From: Propionibacteriales bacterium
GTDB lineage: Bacteria; Actinomycetota; Actinomycetes; Propionibacteriales; Propionibacteriaceae
DNA length: 14,346 bases
Assembly (NCBI GenBank): GCA_017882655.1
Contig: JADGPB010000020.1
Location: forward strand, 1-14,346
Direction: 5' to 3'
Below, one piece after another: positions 1 through 6,139 of this stretch. Positions within the stretch are counted from its first letter, which is position 1. Every line of letters starts with the position of its first letter. The notes below the pieces were generated by a model that had not been told where the DNA came from, ran no database searches, and was given only the letters and a program-made list of their open reading frames with translations. Position numbers and translations under genes: made by a program.

Positions 1-1470
1 GATCTCGTCCATGAGCCGGTACACAGCCAGTGTCTGCTCATGCACGCCAGGTTGCCCGAACGGCTGCGTGCCGGCGTCGACGAGGTCGCGGTTGTGGTCC
101 CACTTGATGTAGCTGATGTCGTACTCGGCGAGCATCGTGAAGATCGCATCCCGGATGTAGGCGTAGCACTCCGAGATCCCGAGGTTGAGGACCTGCTGGC
201 GGCGGGCTGGCAGCGGCAGGCGGCCGCCGGTCGCCATCACCCACTCCGGATGTGCCCTCGCGATGTCGGAGTCGAGGTTGACCATCTCGGGCTCGAACCA
301 GAGGCCGAACTCCATGCCCAGAGCGGTGACGCGATCCACAAGCGGGTGCAACCCGTCGGGCCAGACATCGGCCGACACCACCCAGTCGCCGAGCCCGGAG
401 TGGTCGTCGCGGCGGGAGCCGAACCAGCCGTCGTCGAGCACGTACCGCTCGACACCCAAGGCTGCCGCAATCTCGGCGAGCTCTAGCAGCGCGGCGAGAT
501 CCTGGTCGAAGTACACGGCCTCCCAGACGTTCAGCGTGACCGGCCGCAGCGGGGATGGGTGGTTGGGGCGGGCTCGCAGGAATTGATGGAACCGGCCGGC
601 GCACTCGTCGAGCCCGCGACCGTACGTGCCGCACAGCCAGGGCGACGTGTACGACTCGCCCGCGGCAAGGGTGACTTCACCCGGAAGCAACAGCTCTCCC
701 CCGCCGATGACCTGCGCGCCCGTCCAGAGCCGTTCGGCGTAGTGGGTGTGGTTCCCGCTCCAGGCGACATGTACGCCCCAGGCCTCTCCGTCCCGGAATG
801 AGGTGCCTGGCGTCATGGCGTGCAGGACGGTCGCGGCGTCCGGACCGGTACGGCCCTTGCGCCCCTCTCGGACGTGGCTGCCGACATTGAACGAGTTCCG
901 CTGCGGTATGCGCTCGAGCGCCCACCGCCCGGCGAAGTCGAGCAGCTCTGTGGCGACGGGCGGCACCGGGTACGCGAGGACGAGGTCATCGAGCTGGTAG
1001 GGATCCCCAGCGACGTTCGTCACGGACGCCCGGCTACGCAGAAGGCCACCGGCGCACAGCTCGATCTCGATCGCAAGTGCCAGGCCCGCGGTCCGGTCCT
1101 CGGCGGTCACGACCACCGCGGATCCCGTGAGGAGCACTGGTTCCGTACCGGCTGAGGCGGTGTCGCCGTCGACGCTCACGGTTGTGGCCACGAAGCGAGG
1201 TGACCAGTCCGACCCGCCCGCCCGGTGCCCGGACAGACCGGGCCTTCCGGTCCAGCCGGCCTCCTGCTGCGGAAGGATCGCCTGCCGCACAGGGATGTCG
1301 ACGGGGTTGCCATCCGCGGTACGAACGCTGGCCAGGGCGAAAGCAGCGACGTCTTCCGCTGTGAGAAGACCGAGGTCGGGACCCCAGTGGAGAATCGCCG
1401 GCAGCTGCCCGTCCGTCATGTCGAGCACGACAGCCACCCCGTCACGGCGCATTAGGACAAACGGAGTCAT
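1..1470 (-). CDS. GH36 alpha-galactosidase, C-terminus cut by window edge
   Basis: Retaining alpha-galactosidase that releases terminal alpha-D-galactose from oligosaccharides such as melibiose or raffinose. The reverse strand reads open from an ATG at 1470 to base 1 (490 codons). The family is usually about 700-740 residues, so roughly the last third is missing. An N-terminal beta-sandwich is followed by a TIM barrel with the family signatures WEAVYFD (316-322), LDDGWFG (345-351), GLWFEPEM (389-396) and IKWDHNRD, with K456 and the predicted nucleophile D458. The acid/base motif (usually CSGGGGRFD-like) would lie in the missing part. There is no signal peptide, so the enzyme should be cytoplasmic. 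The start follows an AAAGGACC ribosome site 12 bases after the lacI-family stop, so the two genes are probably co-transcribed. An in-frame GTG directly before the ATG (1471-1473) is an alternative start. Family assignment is firm; the exact substrate is inferred. Confidence 0.95.
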   Translation of the reverse strand, partial: MTPFVLMRRDGVAVVLDMTDGQLPAILHWGPDLGLLTAEDVAAFALASVRTADGNPVDIPVRQAILPQQEAGWTGRPGLSGHRAGGSDWSPRFVATTVSVDGDTASAGTEPVLLTGSAVVVTAEDRTAGLALAIEIELCAGGLLRSRASVTNVAGDPYQLDDLVLAYPVPPVATELLDFAGRWALERIPQRNSFNVGSHVREGRKGRTGPDAATVLHAMTPGTSFRDGEAWGVHVAWSGNHTHYAERLWTGAQVIGGGELLLPGEVTLAAGESYTSPWLCGTYGRGLDECAGRFHQFLRARPNHPSPLRPVTLNVWEAVYFDQDLAALLELAEIAAALGVERYVLDDGWFGSRRDDHSGLGDWVVSADVWPDGLHPLVDRVTALGMEFGLWFEPEMVNLDSDIARAHPEWVMATGGRLPLPARRQQVLNLGISECYAYIRDAIFTMLAEYDISYIKWDHNRDLVDAGTQPFGQPGVHEQTLAVYRLMDEI

Positions 1471-1482
1471 CACGGGGTCCTT

Positions 1483-2550
1483 TCAGATCACAGCGACCAG
1501 GTCGGCAGACGGATGATCGATCCCGCCGTCGTCGCACCCGCACGACCTGCGGCGGACGAGGATGGTGTCGATCTCCAGGTGCTTGCCCATGGTGGTCTCC
1601 GAGTCCTCGAGGAGGTCGATCGCCCCGGCTGCGAGCAGGCTCAGCTGCTGCTGAGCCACCGTCAGCGGCGGCCAGCTGAACTCGGACTCCTTGGTGCCGT
1701 CGAACGACGCCACCGCTAGATCCTCGGGGACCCTGACACCGCGTTCGTTCAACGCACGGAGCGCGCCGATCGCCTGCAGGTCGTTGCTCGCGAACAATGC
1801 GTCGAGGCTCGGATCCTCGCAGAGCAGAGCCTTCGCCGCGGCGTACCCGCCCTCACGGCTGAACGGCACGCGAGCGATCGGACCGGCCGCCAACCCGGCA
1901 GCTGCCAAGGCGTTGCGCCACCCGCGTTCGCGGGGGTCGGGGTTGCCGAAGCCGTGATCGCCGATGACAAGGCCGACGCGCGTCCGGCCGTGCGAGATGA
2001 GGTGGGTCACGACCTCTTCTGCGCCTGCCTCTGCCGCAGAGCCCACCGTCAGCCTCCCGGGGATCGGGCCGGGGCAGTCGATGAGTACGGTCGGGATGTC
2101 GAGCAGCTCAGCAGCGTAGTGACGCGCGAACGGGCTGGCGAACAGCAGGCCGTCGACTTGGCGAGCGACCAGCTCGTCGACGATGCCCTTCTCCACCGAC
2201 GCGCTCTGTCGCGAATCACCGATGAGGATCTGCTTCCCCCTGGCCGCGGCCGCCGTGACCAGCTCGAAGGTGTACTGGACGAAGAACGGGTTAAGGGAAT
2301 CGCCGATGACCAGGCCGAGAGTCTCCGTCTTGCCCCGACGTAGCGCACGGGCGCTGGCATTGGGTACGTACCCCAGCTTGTCCATCGCGTCGCGCACGCG
2401 TTTCGCCGTCTTTTCGGCGACCGGCCGTGGACCATCGTTGACCACGTAGCTCACGACAGCGCTGCTGACACCGGCCAACTTCGCCACGTCAGACCGGGTG
2501 ACGGAGCGCCGCGTCTCACCCGGGATGTGACCGGAGCCACTGGTTGCCAC
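1483..2550 (-). CDS. LacI-family transcriptional regulator
   Basis: Sugar-responsive DNA-binding repressor of 355 residues, a typical family length. The helix-turn-helix is at about residues 17-42 (VTRSDVAKLAGVSSAVVSYV), followed by the hinge-helix region YVPNASARALRRGK (61-74). A periplasmic-binding-protein-like effector domain then runs from LGLVIGDSLNPFF (78-90) through LFASNDLQAIGALRAL (252-267) to the end. The GTG start at 2550 follows a strong GGTGGAGGA site. It leads a two-gene unit with the GH36 gene and diverges from the sugar ABC operon, which is the usual layout for a local repressor. It probably controls both directions from 2551-2753 and is released by an imported alpha-galactoside or its product; the effector is inferred from neighbours only. 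The cysteine-rich tail (RRSCGC, 334-339) resembles the RxSC end common in this family. Confidence 0.95.
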   Translation of the reverse strand: MATSGSGHIPGETRRSVTRSDVAKLAGVSSAVVSYVVNDGPRPVAEKTAKRVRDAMDKLGYVPNASARALRRGKTETLGLVIGDSLNPFFVQYTFELVTAAAARGKQILIGDSRQSASVEKGIVDELVARQVDGLLFASPFARHYAAELLDIPTVLIDCPGPIPGRLTVGSAAEAGAEEVVTHLISHGRTRVGLVIGDHGFGNPDPRERGWRNALAAAGLAAGPIARVPFSREGGYAAAKALLCEDPSLDALFASNDLQAIGALRALNERGVRVPEDLAVASFDGTKESEFSWPPLTVAQQQLSLLAAGAIDLLEDSETTMGKHLEIDTILVRRRSCGCDDGGIDHPSADLVAVI

Positions 2551-2618
2551 TTGTCCTCCACCTCGTCGTCGAAGCCGGAATCTACACCAATAAACAAATC
2601 TCCACCCGCGGACCTACC

Positions 2619-2631
2619 TGACCTAGGATCA
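2619..2631. promoter_or_regulatory. Candidate LacI-family operator 1 (CCTAGG-centred dyad)
   Basis: TGACCTAGGATCA is built on a perfect CCTAGG core with TGA and TCA at the ends, offset by one inserted A, so the dyad is imperfect. It lies over the proposed -10 of the repressor promoter. LacI-family operators are typically short dyads with a central CG, which this one lacks, so the assignment is tentative. Confidence 0.3.
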
Positions 2632-2653
2632 CGGCCTGAAGGGACGGAGTCAA
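2625..2653 (-). promoter_or_regulatory. Candidate promoter for the lacI-family/GH36 unit
   Basis: On the minus strand a TTGACT -35 (plus bases 2648-2653) is followed by a 17-base spacer and a weak GATCCT -10 (2625-2630). This predicts a start of transcription about 70 bases upstream of the GTG at 2550. The -35 is good, but the -10 departs from TANNNT at its first base. The dyad at 2619-2631 covers the -10, which would suit repression or autoregulation. Read by eye only. Confidence 0.4.
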
Positions 2654-2658
2654 GGGTC

Positions 2659-2687
2659 TTGCGCCGATCAATCTACTCGTGTAGCGT
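2659..2687 (+). promoter_or_regulatory. Candidate promoter of the sugar ABC operon
   Basis: TTGCGC (2659-2664), a 17-base spacer and TAGCGT (2682-2687) form a plausible sigma-A-type promoter for a G+C-rich actinomycete. The predicted transcription start is near 2694, giving a leader of about 60 bases before the GTG at 2754. An inverted repeat sits between the two boxes and runs into the -10. Confidence 0.5.
2673..2684. promoter_or_regulatory. Candidate LacI-family operator 2 (CTAC-TCGT-GTAG)
   Basis: A perfect 4-bp inverted repeat, CTAC and GTAG, surrounds a central TCGT and overlaps the first three bases of the proposed -10 of the transporter promoter. A repressor bound here would block polymerase. 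The position is persuasive, but the repeat is short and differs from the dyad at 2619-2631, so it is uncertain that both are bound by one protein. Confidence 0.4.
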
Positions 2688-2709
2688 CCGGGGACATCAA
2701 CACCCGATC

Positions 2710-2738
2710 GTCTCGGCAATGGCAGCCGGGAGACTCCC
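2710..2738 (+). other. Leader hairpin or dyad upstream of the permease start
   Basis: In the predicted 5' leader, GTCTCGGC (2710-2717) can pair with GCC and GAGAC (2725-2734) with a two-base GG bulge and a seven-base loop. The 3' side also contains the perfect odd-centred palindrome GGGAGACTCCC (2728-2738). The ribosome site GAAGGGAA (2742-2749) follows directly. It could be an RNA structure, a further operator, or chance in G+C-rich DNA. Confidence 0.25.
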
Positions 2739-2753
2739 AACGAAGGGAACGCG

Positions 2754-3698
2754 GTGAGTACGGAATCAGTCGTCAAACCCGCCCAAAGGGCCGGCCGACC
2801 CAGACGGAAGTCGTCGTCGCGGTCACCAAGTGGTAGGAACGAGCTCGGGGCCGCGATGGTGTTCATCCTGCCGGCCCTCATCGGCTTCGCCGCGTTCTAC
2901 CTCTACCCGACCATCCGGGGCTTCTACTTCAGCCTGACCCAGTACAACTTGCTCGGCACGCCGAAGTTCATCGGCTTCGCGAACTTCTCGAAGCTCTTCG
3001 CGGACCAGCTCTTCTGGAACGCGCTCTGGGTGACCGTCGAGTACGTACTCATCAACATCGGGTTTCAGACTGTGCTCGCTGTGGGGCTCGCCGTACTCAT
3101 GGATCGCCTGACAAAGTCGACGCTTCTCCGTGGGGCTCTCCTGCTCCCATGGCTCATCTCGAACGTCATCGCGGCGATGCTCTGGTTCTGGCTGCTCGAC
3201 TACCAGATCGGCCTGGTGAACCAGGTCATCGAGTTCTTCGGTGGGAACCCAACGGCGTTCTTCGGCGACGAGCGCTTCGCCATCCCGACGATCGCCCTGG
3301 TCAACGTCTGGCGCCACATGGGCTACACGGCCCTGCTGGTCTTCGCGGGCCTCCAGACGGTCCCCAAGTACGTGTACGAGGCAGCCTCGATCGATGGCAG
3401 CAGCGAGTGGAACTCGTTCTGGCAGATCACGCTACCTCTGCTGCGCCCCGTGCTCGCCATGGTGCTGGTGCTGACGGTGACGGGCTCCTTCCAGGTGTTC
3501 GACACGGTGGCGGTCACCACGAGGGGCGGCCCTGTGAACGTCACACGGGTCATCCAGTACTACATCTTCCAGAAGGCGTTCGGCGAGGGCCAGTTCGGCT
3601 ATGCCAGCGCTTTGTCGGTGATCCTGTTCCTCATCGTCGGCGTCCTGGCAACGGCGCAGCTGCGCCTGCTCAGGTCCGGCGAGTCGGACCTGGCGTAA
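2754..3698 (+). CDS. CUT1 sugar ABC transporter permease (MalF type)
   Basis: Inner-membrane permease of a carbohydrate importer, 314 residues. A basic cytoplasmic N-terminus (1-30) precedes six hydrophobic segments at about 32-52, 92-115, 127-148, 174-200, 233-251 and 283-304. The cytoplasmic EAA loop that docks the ATPase is visible as EAASIDGSSEWNSFWQITLP (209-228). Length and topology fit the short MalF/UgpA/RafF-like permeases. The GTG start at 2754 has a GAAGGGAAC site eight bases upstream. It is first in the plus-strand operon and sits 12 bases before its partner permease, with which it should form the heterodimeric channel. Substrate is inferred from the neighbouring GH36 gene to be an alpha-galactoside; family assignment is firm. 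Confidence 0.95.
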   Translation: MSTESVVKPAQRAGRPRRKSSSRSPSGRNELGAAMVFILPALIGFAAFYLYPTIRGFYFSLTQYNLLGTPKFIGFANFSKLFADQLFWNALWVTVEYVLINIGFQTVLAVGLAVLMDRLTKSTLLRGALLLPWLISNVIAAMLWFWLLDYQIGLVNQVIEFFGGNPTAFFGDERFAIPTIALVNVWRHMGYTALLVFAGLQTVPKYVYEAASIDGSSEWNSFWQITLPLLRPVLAMVLVLTVTGSFQVFDTVAVTTRGGPVNVTRVIQYYIFQKAFGEGQFGYASALSVILFLIVGVLATAQLRLLRSGESDLA

Positions 3699-3710
3699 GG
3701 AGATCTTGCG

Positions 3711-4625
3711 ATGGCTACTGTCTCAGCAACTGCTTCACGCTCTCGCCGGAAGCGCCTCTCTGTCGGCCGACTCGCCGCCTGGGCCGCCATGGTGATCGCC
3801 CTGTTGGTCACCCTGTTCCCGTTCCTGTGGATGATCCGCACGGCGTTCTCGACGACCCGGTCGTTGCCGTCCAACCCCAGCTCCCTCCTCCCGGCGGATT
3901 TCACCTGGGGCGCGTTCGAGCGCGTGCTCGGACTGGGGAGTCGTGCCCAGGCCATAGCAGAGGGCGGCTCCGGAGCGTCGGTGAACTTCTGGCTGTACCT
4001 GCGCAACTCGTTCTTCTACGCCGGTGCGATCACGCTCGGCCAGGTCCTCTTCTGCTCCATGGCCGCTTACGCGTTCGCCCGGCTCCATTGGCCTGGTCGC
4101 AACGTCGTGTTCGGGATCTTCCTCGGCGGCTTGCTCGTCCCGCCGATCTTCACCAGCCTCCCCAACTTCATCCTGGTGAAGAACCTGGGCCTGCTCAACA
4201 CCTTCCCCGGGATGATCCTCCCGACCTTCTTCATGACGCCGTTCGCGATCTTCTTCCTGCGCCAGTTCTTCCTGGGCATCAACCATGAGATCGAGGAATC
4301 TGCGGCGCTCGACGGCGCGGGGCCATGGCGGACGTTCTTCGGGATCGTTCTGCCGATAAGCACAGCACCGGTGACGACGCTGGCGATCCTGACCTTCATC
4401 ACGGCGTGGAACGACTACTTCTGGCCCTTCCTCGTCGGTAACAACGAAGACACTCGGGTGCTCACCGTGGCCCTCGGCGTGTTCCGCTCTCAAACCCCAG
4501 CGGGATCCCCCGACTGGGCCGGCCTCATGGCCGCCACGCTGGTGGCGGCCCTCCCTGTCCTCGTGCTCTTCTTCGCCTTCGCACGCAAGATCATCGATTC
4601 CATCGGCTACTCGGGCGTCAAGTAA
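3711..4625 (+). CDS. CUT1 sugar ABC transporter permease (MalG type)
   Basis: Second permease of the importer, 304 residues with six predicted membrane segments starting with AAWAAMVIALLVTLFPFLWM (22-41). The EAA loop reads EESAALDGAGPWRTFFGIVL (195-214), and the C-terminus SIGYSGVK is close to the usual G-V-K ending of MalG-type proteins. The ATG follows AAGGAG, which overlaps the stop of the upstream permease gene, so translation of the pair is probably coupled. The stretch at about 73-93 (LGLGSRAQAIAEGGSGASVN) is a small polar extracytoplasmic loop that may contact the binding protein. No ATPase gene follows, as in many actinobacterial CUT1 systems that share one MsiK-like ATPase. Confidence 0.95.
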   Translation: MATVSATASRSRRKRLSVGRLAAWAAMVIALLVTLFPFLWMIRTAFSTTRSLPSNPSSLLPADFTWGAFERVLGLGSRAQAIAEGGSGASVNFWLYLRNSFFYAGAITLGQVLFCSMAAYAFARLHWPGRNVVFGIFLGGLLVPPIFTSLPNFILVKNLGLLNTFPGMILPTFFMTPFAIFFLRQFFLGINHEIEESAALDGAGPWRTFFGIVLPISTAPVTTLAILTFITAWNDYFWPFLVGNNEDTRVLTVALGVFRSQTPAGSPDWAGLMAATLVAALPVLVLFFAFARKIIDSIGYSGVK

Positions 4626-4660
4626 GCCCCCCTGCCTCGCAAGAAGATCCCGCACCATCC

Positions 4661-4674
4661 GAGAAAGGTTTCTC
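4661..4674 (+). other. Dyad enclosing the binding-protein ribosome site
   Basis: GAGAAA (4661-4666) and TTTCTC (4669-4674) are perfect inverted repeats separated only by GG. The AAAGG that should serve as ribosome site for the ATG at 4680 lies inside this dyad. With a two-base loop the full hairpin cannot close, but an opened form could partly hide the site. Function unknown. Confidence 0.25.
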
Positions 4675-4679
4675 TCCTC

Positions 4680-6065
4680 ATGTCCAAACTCAATCCCGCG
4701 AAGGCCCTCGTCGCCTCGCTCGTAGCCGCAGCGCTCGCGCTCACCGGCTGTTCCTCCAGCTCAGGAGCAGCCACCGGCGGCTCCTCCTCCGACGCCATCG
4801 ACACGAGCACCGCCACGGGAGACGTCTCGTACTGGCTCTGGGACTCCAACCAGCAGCCGGCCTACCAGCAGTGCGCCGACGCGTTCCACACGGCGAACCC
4901 GAACGTCACCGTCAAGATCTCCCAGTACAGCTGGGACGACTACTGGACGAAGATCACCACGGGCTTCGTCGCCGGGACCGCCCCGGACGTGTTCACGAAC
5001 CACCTGTCGAAGTACCCCGAGTTCGTCACCCAGGGACAGCTCCTGGCCCTCGACTCGACGCTCGCCAAGGATGGCGTCAGCACCAGCAACTTCCAGGCCG
5101 GGCTGTCAGATCTCTGGGTCGGTCAGGACGGCAAGCGGTACGGACTGCCGAAGGACTTCGACACCGTCGCGATCTTCTACAACAAGGCCCTGACCAAGGC
5201 CGCGGGCGTGGCTGACTCCGACCTCGCCAACCTCACGTGGAACCCGACCGATGGCGGCACGTACGAGAAGATGATCGCTCACCTGACCGTCGACGCGAAC
5301 GGCAAGCGCGGTGACGAGGCAGGCTTCGACAAGACCAAGGTCAAGGTGTACGGACTCGGCCTCGACGGCGGCTCCGGCGGCGGCAACGGCCAGACCCAGT
5401 GGAGCATGTACTCCGGCACCACCGGCTGGAACTTCACGGACAAGAACCCGTGGGGCACGAAGTACAACTACGACAAGCCCGAGTTCCAGAACACCATCAC
5501 CTGGATGCGCAGCCTGATCGAGAAGGGCTACATGCCCACCCTCGAGTCCGTGACCGGCCAGAGCTCCGCTGACACCTACGGTGCCGGCAAGACCGCGATG
5601 ATCACCAACGGCTCGTGGATGATCAACCAGATGTTCTCCTACAAGGGTGTCGACACCGGGCTCGCCCCGACCCCGACCGGCACCTCCGGCAAGCGCTCGA
5701 GCATGTACAACGGCCTCGCCGACTCCGTCTGGAACGGGTCCAAGAACAAGCCGGCGGCTGTGAAGTGGGTCGAGTACCTCGGCTCTGCTGCCTGCCAGGA
5801 CGTCATCGGCAAGAGCGGCGTCGTCTTCCCGGCGATCCCCAGCGGCACGACGGCAGCCCAGGCAGCCTTCAAGGCCAAGGGCATCGACGTGACGCCGTTC
5901 CTGACGCAGGTCACCGACAAGACCACGTTCCTGTTCCCGATCACCGACAACGCGTCGCAGGTCACCGCGATCATGCAGCCCGCAGTGGACGCGGTGTTCA
6001 CAGGGAAGGCGAAAGCTGACTCCCTGACCGCAGCAAACGCACAGGTCAACGCACTGTTCAAGTGA
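4680..6065 (+). CDS. Sugar ABC transporter solute-binding lipoprotein
   Basis: Extracytoplasmic substrate-binding protein (family 1, SBP_bac_1 type), 461 residues. A lipoprotein signal peptide with the lipobox LTGC (21-24) would be cleaved and lipidated at C24. It is followed by a Ser/Gly/Ala-rich tether and the mature domain beginning GDVSYWLWDS (48-57). The early motif FVAGTAPDVF and aromatic-rich stretches such as YSWDDYW are typical of oligosaccharide-binding members of CUT1. It is the third gene, 54 bases after the MalG-type permease; in most CUT1 operons the binding protein comes first. A strong hairpin lies 12 bases after its stop, which could raise its abundance over the genes downstream. 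Substrate is inferred as an alpha-galactosyl oligosaccharide from the GH36 neighbours. Confidence 0.94.
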   Translation: MSKLNPAKALVASLVAAALALTGCSSSSGAATGGSSSDAIDTSTATGDVSYWLWDSNQQPAYQQCADAFHTANPNVTVKISQYSWDDYWTKITTGFVAGTAPDVFTNHLSKYPEFVTQGQLLALDSTLAKDGVSTSNFQAGLSDLWVGQDGKRYGLPKDFDTVAIFYNKALTKAAGVADSDLANLTWNPTDGGTYEKMIAHLTVDANGKRGDEAGFDKTKVKVYGLGLDGGSGGGNGQTQWSMYSGTTGWNFTDKNPWGTKYNYDKPEFQNTITWMRSLIEKGYMPTLESVTGQSSADTYGAGKTAMITNGSWMINQMFSYKGVDTGLAPTPTGTSGKRSSMYNGLADSVWNGSKNKPAAVKWVEYLGSAACQDVIGKSGVVFPAIPSGTTAAQAAFKAKGIDVTPFLTQVTDKTTFLFPITDNASQVTAIMQPAVDAVFTGKAKADSLTAANAQVNALFK

Positions 6066-6077
6066 TGATGTGAATTC

Positions 6078-6118
6078 GAGCCGGGCCCGCTGGGGAGCCT
6101 CCCCAGCGGGCCCGGCTC
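6078..6118 (+). terminator. Strong 19-bp hairpin, terminator or mRNA-stabilising stem
   Basis: Bases 6078-6096 are perfectly complementary to 6100-6118, leaving a three-base GCC loop. The stem is almost all G and C and is followed by ACGTTT, a poor U-tract, as is common for actinobacterial terminators. It starts 12 bases after the binding-protein stop and ends 21 bases before the GTG of the next same-strand gene, so there is no room for a promoter between them. It may act as a partial terminator or protect the 3' end of the upstream message. Confidence 0.85.
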
Positions 6119-6139
6119 ACGTTTCAGGAGCGTGACACC

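Noticed and set aside
3149..4288. Plus-strand reading frame of 379 codons across both permease genes
   Set aside because: It is out of frame with two convincing permeases and is Arg/Pro/His-rich with no membrane segments.
3735..4658. Minus-strand reading frame of 307 codons
   Set aside because: It is antisense to the MalG-type permease and highly charged, so a shadow of that gene.
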